Assembly (NCBI GenBank): GCA_964036275.1
Contig: OZ038435.1
Span: 27,199,521 to 27,263,520, forward strand
Direction of reading: 5' to 3'
DNA from: Litoditis marina
Taxonomy: Eukaryota; Nematoda; Chromadorea; Rhabditida; Rhabditidae
Length of the DNA stretch: 64,000 nucleotides
A model generated the notes under the pieces. The model made no database searches, was not told the origin of the DNA, and saw only the letters and a program-made list of their open reading frames with translations. This document shows positions 12,066 to 25,068 of the stretch, piece after piece; the first letter of the stretch is position 1, and each line of letters opens with the position of its first letter. The translations under genes and the position numbers were made by a program.

Positions 12066-12355
12066 CTCAAAGTTTGAAAATACTGCAATTATTCTACAAT
12101 GGTAACTTACGGGTAATTTTATGTTTCCTCAACATGCTTCCGAGATTGCTCGAAAGAATTTTTAAATCTACTTCTACGTTTCCCTGGAACTGCTCCGAAG
12201 ACATTGCAAAGTTCATGGTGCAATTACTGCAATCATTTTACAACTATGGCTTACGATTGATTTTATGTCTTTTTGAATATTCTTCCAGAATGCATTGAAA
12301 GAATCTTTCAACCCATTCCTTCTTTTCTTTGAAGCTGTTCAGAGATATTGAAAAG
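12066..12355. repeat. Two-copy diverged tandem repeat, unit about 145 bp
   Basis: Two blocks share, in order, CAAAGTT, TACTGCAAT, TTCTACAA or TTTTACAA, a TTACG core, TTTTATGT, GAAAGAAT, CCTGGAACTGCTC versus TTTGAAGCTGTTC, and GA(A/T)ATTG. Divergence is high, so the duplication is old. No function is evident. Confidence 0.5.
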
Positions 12356-13958
12356 TGTTTTGTGTATAATGTTGGCTCAATCAAGATAGCAAGACCTTTT
12401 ATTCTTTCTGGGGTTTATGATCTCCGACCAGACTACAAAAAAAAGTTTCTCTTTTGTAAAAAATAAATGTCTTTGCAGAAACCCATGTTGAAATGACACT
12501 ATAACCATATTTGTCTGGCTTCCAATGTACCAATTAAGATTCCTTTGAATATTCATATGTTTTGGCGTGTTCTATTTTTTACATCCTAATTGTTTTCATG
12601 TTTTTCGTCGCCATTTATTCTGTTCAATGGGAAAACATAATTGGGCTTAGCTGAAAAAAGTGCGGTTTAGGTCCGATAGGTACTTCCCACTTTTCGACAA
12701 ACTTATATGTACTATTGGGGTATCATGAGGAGCATATAAAGCTATATTATTTACGAGTATTCTAAATTGTTGTTCATTTCTACGAGAAACGTTCAGACGG
12801 TGGAACGTTTTCTTCCGTTGGGTTGTGATTGTTGTAGTTTGATGACTTTGCGCTGTTAAAGAAACCGTTCCGCTATAATTCGAGTTCCACGAAAATTTTA
12901 AAAAGCTCAAAAAGTTTCTTAAAATCTTCCCATAGACCATGAAAAAACTTTCTGATTGAAAATTTGCCTAACATCAAGCCATAAAGGAGGGGACGTGAAC
13001 ATTTTCACTGTGACGCAACTTGACTTGGTTCATTTACATCCAGATTTTATTTTATTTTTAGTTTCCAATAGTGTATTTGTATGTGACATAGTGTTTTAAA
13101 TCATTTTTGCACTTCTATAGGCTATTTTGAGCATACCCCGTACGCAACCCCCCTATCGGTGTCATTACGTATGCCGCCTTTTTGAGAAAACGAAGCAAGA
13201 TAGGAATATAAAATTTTATATTTTCGATAATGGTTTTTCCTTTGCCATAGGGTCAGCTCGTTAACTCAGAAGTCAAAATTAAAGTGGGACGGATTCTTTA
13301 ACGTTGATTTAAATTGATACTATTCGAGCAGATCAAACTACATTTGGTCCACCGTCTTCAAGGAAAGTGAGGAAACATATTTGTTCTCAAAGTCCCTCCT
13401 AATCTACCCTTCAACGGGTGCTTCTCAAAGAATTTATATCGTTTACTCTGATTTTACCTCGTAACGTGTTCAGAACGTTACTGATTTCAAGTTGCCTCTT
13501 CACATAATGAAAGTCGTCGCCACCTACTAGTTGTTTCGAGAAAAGGCTATTTTGAATAGAAAGTGTTGCCAGAGGAGCCGAGTGATTAGATGGGAAGCTC
13601 TCTCGGGATGTGCCACCATGCATAACTGATAGCCCTTCTCTCACAACAATAATCCTCCTATTCACAACTTATCTCTCGCTTTTCTTTTTTCTGTTTTCAT
13701 CATCTTTTTTTCTGCAAATTCTCTCTTAGCATAAACTTGTAGCCAACGTTTCACGCTATGGGGAAGGACCAAAACTTAGTTGTAGTGTGATTCCAATACT
13801 CGCCACTGTTTACGAGTTTCAATCCAAAATCAACTGAGCAAACTACAAACGCAGCTAGATGGGTGAACATCTACCGTACGCTTTGGACTGAGCAACCGTA
13901 TACCTGTATTCTGTTGTCCTGCAAATTTCACGTAATCAATCATTTCACTGGCGCCGCA

Positions 13959-14082
13959 TTAAAGAAGGACGATTATGTGGACCAATCCCGTGACAACGGT
14001 CCTTTAAACTGCGATTGAAAAATGTATTGCGGTTTAAAGGACTAAAGCGTTGCGATTGGACCACATAATCGTCCTTCTTTAA
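13959..14082. mobile_element. MITE family B, copy 1 (TTAA-flanked)
   Basis: A near-perfect foldback of about 120 bp runs from TTAAAGAAGGACGATTATGT to its complement CGTCCTTCTTTAA, with TTAA at both ends. TTAA duplication is the signature of piggyBac-type insertion. The centre has two GGTTTAAAGGAC-like arms around ATTGAAAAATGTATT. Other copies are at 33547-33670, 34804-34927 and 51442-51565. Confidence 0.88.
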
Positions 14083-15350
14083 ACTCATTTAGAACGTGGC
14101 GTCATTCTCTTCAAATTATAATTTCTTATAAGAAATTCGGGTTTTGTCATTCGGAAAACATAAATACGATAGTGGCTCACTTTCTGCCGTGTAAAGTTTG
14201 CGTAATTCGAGGCTCAAGCAGAGTCGCTCTCATGCTCATTTACAGCTGACTATATTATTAGTGAATTGCACAGTCACGTGAAACATGTTGAACACAGCAC
14301 AACTCAGGGACGTGCAATGACAAAGTGCACGTTTACTCATTGGTATGCTAAATTCACTTGACTATGCAATTTACTTCTCGTTTACGTAGTGCAGAGCATC
14401 CCGTCACTTTGATTCAATCCCGCGTCTCTCGTTTCGAGTACTTTTTAACTTGTACCCCGGCGGGATGTGGGGGCAGAGAAATAGTGCGTGTTTGAGGAGA
14501 TACAGGTTAGGATGGAAAGGCCGGGATATACATGAATACGGCCGTGTTTGGAGGAGAGGATCGTCCCCACTTCTGCACAACGAACTTCTGCAGAAAAGAA
14601 CAACACTATGACACACTACTCTTTCAGTCATGTTTCTCGACAATTCAGCTGTTCCTTTGAAAATGACTACAATTTGCCTAATTTTTCATCTCATTCCGTT
14701 TTACAACAAGAATACATTGTCCAGTCATTTTTCTACTGACAAATCCTCAACTTTTATTAGATTCGCCATTTTACGAGGCTGGAAATTGGATTTTGGAGAG
14801 CTGTCAGCAGGCAATCACCAGTCGGCGCTCATCTTTACCACTATGTTCCAATACAAACAGTTACAGTAGAAAATTATCCTACATGGAAAATTACAATAAC
14901 TAGTAAATACACAACCGTCTTCTGTTTTCAAGTCATTTCACCACTAGTTGTCCATAATTTTATAGATATTCAACGTTCAAAAAGACCGATAACAATGTTT
15001 CCTGCAAATGTTCTGTGAAACTTTAATAAGTTTGCAAACTGCAGTGTTCGATGCCAAATAGGTTTTGTGTTCTTTGTTTCAAAATTATGTTGAGAGCATC
15101 AGAAATTCTCAGTCCTTAGTTTAGAACGCCCATGTTCATCTATCTATTAAAAGTTAATTTTAATTTTATGTTTATCAAGTTCAGCACCGGTATCTTCTCA
15201 TGCCTGTGGCTTGCTTTTGTTGCAACGCCGCATGCGCGCAGCATTGTGTTGTGAAAAGTGTATTTCTTCTAATCACCTATAAGTGATGTTTGTTCTTCAT
15301 CTACTCTTCAACCTTTTTTTCTACTTCCAAGTATTCCACTCATTTCAGAA

Positions 15351-17289
15351 ATGAGTTTGGACGGAAGGATAAACCGGTACTGCGACGTGGATCCAATGGA
15401 CTATTTTGGACTACCGCCAAAGTGAGCCTTCATCCGATTTTGTAGAACACTCTTATGTGGTTACAACGGGTTACCCAGGTAGCCTAAAAAAGTTTACCAG
15501 AAACGGTTAGGTTAACAAAGGAGCAGGTTGGATGAAGAATTCACCCTTATTATTTAGAGCGGAAAAATCCAAAACAAACCTGTTTTACATAACGTAATAA
15601 TGTGACCCAAAACGAGAATTGTAGTATTCTTGAACCAGAGAGGCCAGAGATTGTGCAGACGTCCGGTGATCAGCCTTTTCTCCAGTTATCGAATACCATT
15701 TGCATAGGCATAGGATACAATGCGTCAAATACATGAATACGTTGAAAAAAGTGTTCTAAATGTAGCTATATCAGGTCACCTGTACAGATTATAGAACTCG
15801 ACCTTCATCTAGGAGGTTATGAAGTTAAGAATGATAGCTTGATTTCATTGAAATGTTGTAATCGGACTCTATTCGAGGGACCCGCCGGCCGCCCTCCCCA
15901 CCCTGGCCCTGTCCCTATTCCCACCCCTCGCCGAGTTCATTGACTTCGGAGGGGCCTCCCGACATATCATGACCAACACCGGCACCTCACGACTCGTTCT
16001 CAAGGTCAAATGCAGCAACAACACATTATTCAAGGTGAGTTATAGTCGCCTTTTTCCCCATAAAGACAGCTTTCGATTGGGTTCGATTGATTGAGCGATG
16101 CGATGCGAGCGGTCGTTGATCAGTTACCAGCTGTTGAGAGAGTACGTAGATCAATGATACGCAGACTGGCTGGCTCCTCGCCAAACCACGCCCCTTACAA
16201 AGTCGATGGTACGGTGTCCGCAACGGTTAGACCAATCCTATACCACATGGTCAATGGTTATCGTCTTTTCTACGTAGTGTTCTACAGCATGAACCTAAAA
16301 CTTCGAACGACTGCGGTCCGAACAGAAATCGATGCTGCAGATCAGCATTGGCTGTCTGTGTGATGAGGGTGTTGTAACACGTTGAAATTTCACTGATGTT
16401 CTGAAGGTCTGTTTAAAAAATTTGCTTCTGGCTCGCTGCAATTTATTCTTGTCAACGCCTTTTAAAATTTCAGTTTATTCTATTCCATGTTCAGGTATCC
16501 CCGGTATACGCGTTTCTTGATCCCGGAGCGTCAACGGAATTACAGGTCAGCCGTCTGTCTACATTTTTTCACCTGCAGCCAGATTGTGTTGATAGTCATT
16601 TATTTTATTTTCTTACAGCATTTATATGATTGCTATGTGAATGTATAAAAACTGATTACAAAACAGTTATTAGAACAGTCTACTACACACTGTACGGGTC
16701 CACGTACGAATCGCGAGCACTATATCTTCCAAATGCGGGAGAAACTATTCTGATAACAAGATGAGTTATAAGATTGTATCAATATTAAACACTAACTATT
16801 CATTTAGATCCTTCGGCAAGAAGGTCCTACGCGTAATGACAAACTGGTTGTCATGTACAAGGAGACAACTCGGGGACAGAGGGATCCGCGGAAGGCATAC
16901 GAAGTACAGGGACAGACGGAGAAGAAAGTACTGCCTCTGATTACGGTAGGCATCTCAGCTTCAAACAACCTGTTATATACTACGTTTTATCCAACCGAAA
17001 CCCATTACAGTAATCCTAGGCAAAGATTCAAGTGATTTTTTTCTTATAACCCACTTTTTGAAAATGGGATTGCGAACAAAATACTAAATATGAAAAAAAG
17101 TTTCTATATCTTGCTGTAAAGTGTTACAAGTGAGCCGTCATGTTATACCAAGTTCGGAGAGTTTCTATTTGCCCTTACCTATTGTTTCAAGCCACATTGT
17201 ATTTGAAATTAAAAAGCTAACGATTTCATGGATTCCTTCCTAAACTCAACAACCTTTATTTTCAGCGCGAATCAGAGGAATCATTATGA
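15351..17289 (+). CDS. Small MSP-domain protein (nematode sperm-specific SSP/MSD-like)
   Basis: Five exons give about 146 aa: 15351-15421, 15878-16034, 16495-16545, 16808-16945 and 17266-17289, all phases matching. The core reads IDFGGASRHIMTNTGTSR, then LVLKVKCSNNTLFK, VSPVYAFLDPGAST and GPTRNDKLVVMYKE. This is the order of strands in the major sperm protein fold, and closest in feel to the roughly 110-aa SSP class (S-N-N, P-V-Y-x-F-x-x-P-G-A-S-T). Residues 1-25 are an extra N-terminal segment. MSP proteins polymerise or act as scaffolds in amoeboid nematode sperm; short relatives may have other roles. The start follows CATTTCAGAA, a likely trans-splice acceptor. An AATAAA signal lies at 17582-17587. 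This gene is the best taxonomic clue in the window. Confidence 0.85.
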
Positions 17290-17690
17290 ATTGGAGGACG
17301 TGATTCAGAATGCAAATTGTATAAAGAGATTGATTCAATTCATTTCAACTTCCAAGGAATCGAGATCACAGCTACAAAACAACAGCCATACGAACAATAA
17401 ACATGAATACGAAATATTTGAACCTGTTAAAATAGCCGAACCGGAAATGAAACAGAACGAGTTGAGCTCAACCTCAATAAAACAAGCGAGACACGATGTA
17501 ACAGATGTAACAGTGATATGATTAACGAGAAACAGGCAAATCCAGCATCGTTAGCCAAACTAAATAACACAACTCATATTCAATAAAACTACGATAATTT
17601 AATGTTTTCAAAAGTCAAAACTAAGATTATTGAGACATGAATTCAAAGTAACACATTGATAAATAAATTGTATATCAAAATATCATGGTC

Positions 17691-20600
17691 TTACTCTCGA
17701 TTCTCGACCACATGATCCATGACTTTTTTCATTGTTGCCGGGTTCGCGAAACGGAGAAGGAAAGTTCCCATTTCTGATTCGCTCAATGGGCACAGCAACT
17801 GAAAACATGTGTTTTGCAGTACGAAGTTCGCGCACATTATGTGTACCCTATATTAAACTGAGAACATCACACTGAATAAAGTTAGACAACCTGCCAAAAA
17901 AAGCCATCATGACAGTGGCAGAGTTTTCACGCCATTCCTATATATAGAATGATATTAACTAGACTTTTTAACTATTTCAGTAAGAGATGAATACCACCAT
18001 TCAGGTACCGTATCTTCTAGAACTTGAAACATACCGTCATCTTTTCACCCTTCTCGTCCGCCTTGCTGACTTTCATGGAGCTGTTGATTGTAGAATTTAT
18101 CCATACGGTACCTGAAAACATCTGCACTTGAAAATACATCTTTAAAACAACAATGCTAGTCCTGGTCGGACACCAAACCTAGCCAAACCCCTCCGTAGAG
18201 CACGTTACGCTATAATAGCGAAAACATAATAGTTTTAATAGCAAAAAAGGCGTGACCCTTCTATAATGCTTCGCGCATCAAAAAAGGTCGCTTTTGGCTG
18301 ACTTTAGAATGACAACAGCAGGCTGACAATGAAGTTGTCCGAATAACTTTATTGCCAGCCCACGTGTACAAATTTCCGCGATAATTTAGAAAGATGACTC
18401 AATTTTTGGCTAATATCACGAAAGTTTGCAGTTCGTTAGTGCAAAATCATGACGTTCGCCATATTTAAATTGAGAAACGAGTTTCGTTTTGTAGCTTAGT
18501 CACATGTTATTGGTGTGATGTGCTGGCTCTAAGTTCAGTCGATAAGATGAGACTGACCAGTGGTGGTGGCAGCCCGTACGAGCACACTCTTCTTGCCGCT
18601 CACATCCTTCAAATGCAACATTCCAACGCCCAGTTTCGAGTACTGCTTGTCCACCATCTTGAACACGGAACATCTAAAATATCATACGTGAGGCGACTTT
18701 GTTGTACCCAGAAATTGATGGAAAATCAGGTGTTTTATCTGGGTAACGTGGGTAACCAAACTACAAATATAGTTTTTTTTTTCATCATGAAAATGCGACT
18801 ATTGTTGAAACTAGGGTCGATCAAAATCTCGATTGTAAGAAAAACGAGTGATTCAGTGAAGCAGCCAACAAAGTGGAAAATTATAGAATCGAAGTACAAG
18901 TCAAAGCGCAATAAATATCGGAAAATGTCCGTCCAAAAGTGGGACAATGCTCTGTAACCTCGGGAAGCTCGAAATAAGTCCGAAGACTTCCCATGTAGTC
19001 ACAACTACATAAGTACTATGATAGACATATTTTCTTGATTGTAACAGTGCATAGTAAGATGTGCATTCTCAAAATCAGTAGCACTAGTAGTCGCTGGTAC
19101 TCTATGGTAACTATCCTAACAAGATACTGAACAAACTAACTTGGTACTGTAAGTGGCATCGGGTTCCTCGTTTTCCACGACATCCGCCTTGGGTGGCACG
19201 TATTCCGCTTCTTCTGTAAAGCTTGATTTGAACATCCTCATGGGACACTTTTTTCTGCTTTTTATATTTCAGTCAATCTTTCATTATTAATTGCTTAATA
19301 CGCAACTCAATCAAATCGACGAGCGATGAAAAACGTGATACTACACGACGACCTTATTTGACTGGCCATGTTACATAGAGAACACGGCACACGCTAATGA
19401 CGAATGTAGTGTATCATCATTGACAAAACTTTCTGATAAGTGCATGAAATATACTTCACACCAACCATCATCTGCCTTCTTCTCCTGATCGGTCGAGGTG
19501 GGCAGTGCGCCGAAGCTAAAGGCCGGTGCAGCTGCACCCGCGGCTGGAGCCCCAAACGATGGAAACGAGAGGGCAGGCTTACTAAATCAACGACTTAAGA
19601 TGGAAAGAATAATATCCATATATAATTGCTAGGTGAGGTCTGTAATTATCGAAGACCTATAGTTCAAAGGTTTTTTCGGTACCCGGTCCAGAATCTAAAA
19701 TTCAAAACTCACGTCGTAGTGCCTTCACTGTCAGCAGGCTTAGACACTGAGCTGGACCCGAACGTGAAGCCAGTAGATTTACTGAACGAAGTGAAGTTTA
19801 TAAACTATGATGCTAGCAGTCCCAAAACCATACAAACTGTATTAAACCGCTTGAAAAGAAACATTATTAATCAAGCATATCGGTCAGAGCGCTCTTACGT
19901 ATAATACTTCCGCATAGCATTATATCTTATTATTTGACAACATTAACACAAAAAGCATAAAAACAGAACTAACGTATCGTCCGCTTTTTGTCCAAATGAA
20001 GGGAACAGTGATGAAGATTTTCTGAAAACAAAATCAACCTAGAGATTTGGAATATTAGTGAAAAAGATAAATTGTTTCGAAATGTTCAGTGTACAGGCAA
20101 AACGAACCACATTCTGTTTCTCTTCTTTTCTCTGATTTATTTTAATGTCTATTTTCTGCATTATATTAGCTTTCTTTCCTCTTTAACCTGTGAGTTATAC
20201 ACGCTACCATAAGTCAACAACAGCACGAAGCAAAGAACAAAAAACTACAAACTGACGTTGAATCATCCGTTTTCTGTCCAAATGAAGGGAACATTGGCGA
20301 AACCTTGCTGAAAACCAACGATAATGATTCACACTGATTGTTTTAAAAAAGCGCAATAGCCGTGTTCTGAGTTTAAAGGTTTTCATAACTAGATCATAAC
20401 TACAAAGAAAGCTGAAAATATTAGAAGAAAAAGACAGAACTCACAGAACTGGCGTGGAAAAAAGAAACATGCACAACTAACCTAGAATCCTCTGACTTTT
20501 GTCCGAAAGAAGGGAACATAGACTTTCTGAAAAAAGAAAAATAGCAATGTAAACTTCAGTGGCAGTCAATCGACTCGAATGTATCTTGTGACTGTGGCCC

Positions 20601-23600
20601 GGTCGGGGTTGTAGTCTAGAAGAAACTACGCTATAACTATCTAAAAACTTTAAAATATTATTGATGAGAAAGTTCTTTTTCGAAAGGCACTGTCCCTGGT
20701 TTCTCTAATGTTCACCACAAGAAACACCTCTATCGTGGCTTATAGGAATAGGCATGATCCCCCATTTCATATGCGACAATTCGGGATTTTGACCCTCGAC
20801 ACACAGTTGGTTTCGTCAAATATCTTAAAAACTCGAAACTAACTTCTCATCTGGTTTCGCTCCGAACCCAGGGAAGGAGGGCACAGATTTCCTGAAAACT
20901 CAATGTCTTATGTCTATAAGAATCGGAAAAGCAACAACAATCTACATGTTACAGTTACATACAGAAAAAAAGTGTGAAAACCTACGTAGTACTTTCAGCC
21001 TTCTCCTTTGATTTATCAGCATTCATTCCAAAGAGTCCCGTTCCGGTAGAACTTCTAAAATGAACTTTAAATTATAAATTGCACAACTACTGCCTATTGG
21101 TAGAAAAAAGGCATTAGTCGATTCACTGAACTTTATTAACACAATACCATCTACATTTTGTTTTTCTATTGCTAGTAAGTGTATCCACAAATACAAACTA
21201 AAAGATGAAGAATACAAAACGCACTTGCTTGAGTCGTTAGATTCCTCCGAAGTAGTTTTCTGGCCAAAGTTCAATGATGTAGAAGAATCCGACCTGAAAC
21301 AACTCCATAGATATGTAGATAATTCAGACGTTATTTCAAGCAAACAGTACGGTGAAAATAGAGAAACTTTAAAAAAAACATGACCTCATTAACGACATGA
21401 ACGTAAACAGCTGTGAAACAGACAGTCAGTTACCATTTGTTTACAAAAACGTCAAAGTAGGTTAGAACTTGTTTACAAAAAAGTCAACAAATAAACAAAC
21501 TCGCTTACTTGGTAGCATCATCGGACTTCGACGCCTTGGAGCCAAATGAAAACATCGGTGCTACAGATGACCTGTAATTAACGAACACTATGGAACGTTT
21601 ACGCAATGGTGGGTAAAAGTGATGGGTAATTCAATAAAATATATAGACATTTGACTCTAAAGAGAAGTTTCCAAGCCCAATCGACCACAACTTTAACTAG
21701 CATAGTCAGCTCTCCTAATTATGAATCACAACCGCTGAAAAATCTAACCTAGTAAGGTTCAAATTTCAAATATATGGTTCATGAAACTCACTTCTTTGCA
21801 GCACTACCCGTATCGTCCTCTTTATCGTCCGCATCTTTGCTGTAAAATTAAGATGAAAAGGTGTTAAGCGAAATAGAAATGTTTTTTTTGCGAATTGACT
21901 CGGAGCAGGGGCATTGCTAAACATGCTCGTAACGTTTCATAACTCAGTTCAACATAGAACAAATCTGTAAAATATCCTGTTCACATTCTTCAATTACATT
22001 AAAACTTGACAAAAATAGCCTAAAAAGGCCGAACTACCTGTCATCAGTGTCCTTCTTGCTCTGACTGCTCCAGAAACCAGGAGTCGGCTTCGGCAATGTG
22101 ATATTTGTCGCAGGGAACGAGGGAACAGGCTTGTCTGAAAAAAGGTTATTTCAGTGTATAATTACAATAATACATGTTATAAATAATACACGTCCAAATA
22201 TAAAGTCACTGTGACCCAGCTTTTAGTGCAAAAATGAATGCGAAAAAATATCCTAATTGAAACGTTGAAACTTGTATGAAGTTCTCAGTTCTTGTCAGCG
22301 GTTACAATCTATATCAAATGAACTGAAGATAAATGAGTAAAATGATAAAGTGACACCAAATACCCGCCTCAGAACACTACAAAAGTTAGGTAACGCAGAC
22401 GAAAAGTGTAGTTTTCTTTCGTTCGTAGTTTGGTCCCCCTCTTATCATATTGAGTATAACTTCTATGAGTCCTGCTGATCATGGTAATACTCAACCACGC
22501 ACCAGTAACGTATAACTATTCTACAAAAAATAAACCAGTTTTCCGATTCAAATACACGAAATTCAATGAGTTTGCATAAACGATAAGCTAATTTCACCGA
22601 TATTGACCAAAGAAATTGTATGAACTCACCAGTAGCAGAATTTCCATCTGTGCCTCGGAAAACGACACTCTCTGCTCCCCCGAGAGGACCTCCCCCTCTG
22701 ATGGCCCTCTTTCGCGGACCCGTCGACGGCGGGGCTGGCACACTCTCGGCCGGGGCCGAAGACTTCTGTGAACACAACCTTTCATTCACCAGTAAAGTGG
22801 TTCGAGTAGCAACAAAAATTCGAGAAAATGACTACTTTTTCGCCAATATCGGGTAAAATCGTTAATTTTTTTGGCAAAATGAAGAATATTCGCGTATATC
22901 AATAGAAAAACGGGCTTCCTTTTGTTGAACAGTCGAACGTTAATGGTGTATAAATCACGTAATTCAATGGACAGTGGAAAAGCATTGAAAACACGCCGAA
23001 AGAACCCATGGAAGCCACCAACAAAAACCAGAGAACACGGAATGTAGGTGAAACTGAGTACTGAACTTTCTCTCATATCTAATTATCATATCCCGGTTCT
23101 TTTGACCGCATTACGTTTCAATTACTGAAATCGGAATGAAAATGAATATTTTCTCATACCAACTTACTGATTTCGATGCAGGTGTGGTGTTGATGGTCTT
23201 GTCCATATTAATCGTGGATACATCCCTGAAACATGTTGACATGATGTACCTGATTCGAAATGGAATCTTTCCCTTGCTTTCAGTTGTGAATAAACCCCTA
23301 AAAACACCCATTTTCACTGCGAGGAATGTAAACATACCCGCAGTTGAACAGAGGAGGCATGCCGAGCGGAGTTGATATTTTGGGCGCAGGACTAGCCGCT
23401 GAATCCGATCCGCCTCCCAGTGTGCTGCGACGTTTAGCCTGAAAACCAGAATTTAATTATAATTATTTTCAGCTACATTGTCATATCAGTATGCATTGAA
23501 CTTATAGCTAAAAGAGCTCCAAAACTCGAGAAACAAAATTTGAATGAATTACGCTTAAGGCCAAATAGTGTTTGAGGTGTGAAAAAAAACAGTTTTAATT

Positions 23601-24454
23601 ACATGGGGAAAAGAGCTAGGTAATCGATGCAGTCCGGAACGAACCTTGGCGATGAGTCTTCCGGTGGACTGATTTGAAGGAGTACTTGCCGAGGTGATAG
23701 GTTGCGGCACCTTCGCACCCAAATCCTTGGCCAACTCAGTTGAACCGCCCTTCGGAGCGTACATTTTCACCAAACGATCAAAGTGCTCCAAGTACGATTT
23801 CACTGTATCAGACTGAAAAAAAAACAATAGGTTTGCTGAAAAACGAGATAACGTTTGTAAATTAAACTCCGGGTGTATTGGTAAACAACACAACGAGCTT
23901 ATAGTTATTTTTCTGAATCTTTAATGCATTGACCGATCGACTAACTTCGTGTTCAACATGCAACATCACAAGAAAACTTTGAACTCACGAAATCGTAATG
24001 AGGACACTGTTCGGCCCATTTCTGGAGCTGCTTGATGAACTGTCTATTTAGTGCAGCGACCTGAAATACAACTTTGATAAATGCTACAATATTGATATAA
24101 GCAATATTTTCTTCTCATTCGTCAGAAGAGTGGAGCTTGACAAAAGGCTAACTGAGCACCGTGGTACCACAGTTCAACTCATACCTCACCACTTTGAATA
24201 TTATGAACACTAGCTAGTTATTGTTACGAGAATCCCAGAAAACTCCAAGGAAGCAAAGACAGCCATCTGCGCTCATAGAGCATACTAACCAAAAGTGATA
24301 GTTTGGTTACAAGTTATAATCGGTTTCCATTACATCTATAGCTTCAACCCTTCGTGACCAGGAGGTACACGTTTTCTAACTAAAACCTCACCTTATCATT
24401 GAGCTGTAAAAGTCTCATCTGATTGGTAGACGTCTTCATATCGTCCGCTGCCAT
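17691..24454 (-). CDS. NUP50-like nucleoporin with C-terminal Ran-binding domain (NPP-16-like)
   Basis: Twenty-one exons give about 564 aa: 24454-24392, 24060-23989, 23812-23645, 23438-23338, 23225-23168, 22765-22630, 22134-22038, 21839-21792, 21571-21509, 21293-21225, 21054-20986, 20891-20844, 20526-20482, 20307-20257, 20021-19974, 19781-19713, 19581-19466, 19213-19141, 18673-18558, 18111-18035 and 17798-17691. Every junction is in phase. Residues about 441-564 form a RanBP1-type domain: EEAEYVPPKADV, KLGVGMLHLKDVSGKKSVLV, then FLLRFANPATMKKV. Residues about 248-440 carry FG repeats (LFPSFGQK, MFPSFGQK, GFTFGSSS, FSFGALP), mostly one per small exon. NUP50 sits on the nuclear basket, binds importin alpha and Ran and aids cargo release. 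The likely importin-binding N-terminal part is diverged. The gene converges on the MSP gene, with 402 bp between the stop codons. Confidence 0.88.
18740..18880. repeat. Dispersed repeat, copy in a NUP50 intron
   Basis: This shares GGGTAACCAAACTA, TGCGACT, TTGAAA, TAGG and a block AAAAAC(G/T)(A/G)GTGATTCA(G/A)TG followed by CA(G/T)CCAACA with 44345-44500, at moderate identity. Neither copy has clear ends. It is probably an old transposable-element fragment. Confidence 0.45.
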
Positions 24455-24610
24455 TATAAGCTGGTATAGTGTCTAACTGACAACCACCCTACAAATACCT
24501 GGTTTGTATACACTTTTACATTGAATTCAAGCACGATTAAATGTGAAACCATCAGATACACATCCGCCCCGAAACAGATTCGATTGCACAACAGTTAATA
24601 CATGAGCACG

Positions 24611-24616
24611 TTTATT
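24611..24616 (-). terminator. Polyadenylation signal AATAAA of the COX-like gene
   Basis: Read on the minus strand it is AATAAA, 49 nt after the TAG of the 98-aa gene and about 157 nt before the NUP50 start codon. This spacing would suit processing between two genes of one nematode operon. Confidence 0.55.
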
Positions 24617-24664
24617 CAGAACATAAAACGTCTACTCGAGTCGTCTGTCTATCATCTAGAAGTT

Positions 24665-25037
24665 CTACTGGCGGTTGCGGTACGACTTGGGAGGGCGAAG
24701 AGCTTCGAAGGAGAAGATGTCCTGATACAGAGCCTGAAACAGAATAGAAATATTTCAAAAACAAACAAAACCAACCAGGAACATTATTCGTATTCTTTCT
24801 TAAACTGAAGAAGAGGTGATCTTTACACGTGGAACATGAAGATTATAACCAGAAACAGTCCATCAAACAAGTGTACAAAATAAAACATTGTCCTTGATAA
24901 ACAACCATTAAATTAACTGGAGTTTGAGATAGCTAACGAGTCAGAACCAGCAATTTACTTTTTATTGAAAAAGAAAGAAAGGAATCGTTGACGATCATAT
25001 CAACATCCAACGGAACGTTTCCCGTAGGAGCATAACG

Positions 25038-25068
<31 letters not shown>

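Larger units (their letters stand above)
9000..15350. other. Gene-poor interval
   Basis: No multi-exon gene with matching phases was found in this 6.3 kb. It contains a possible alternative SKP1-like last exon at 9199-9309, an inverted-repeat element at 9966-10163, a tRNA-like sequence near 10787-10862, a degenerate fragment of MITE family C near 11428-11520, a two-copy tandem repeat at 12066-12355 and MITE family B copy 1 at 13959-14082. Short open frames around 12647-12940, 13411-13665 and 14404-14869 have no family resemblance. Confidence 0.5.

Noticed and set aside
17228..17521. 97-codon plus-strand frame after the MSP-like gene
   Set aside because: The acceptor at 17265 puts the MSP gene in another frame that stops at 17289. 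This frame runs through the 3' UTR and resembles no family.
18520..18957. 145-codon plus-strand frame
   Set aside because: It overlaps, antisense, the NUP50 Ran-binding exon 18673-18558 and a dispersed repeat.
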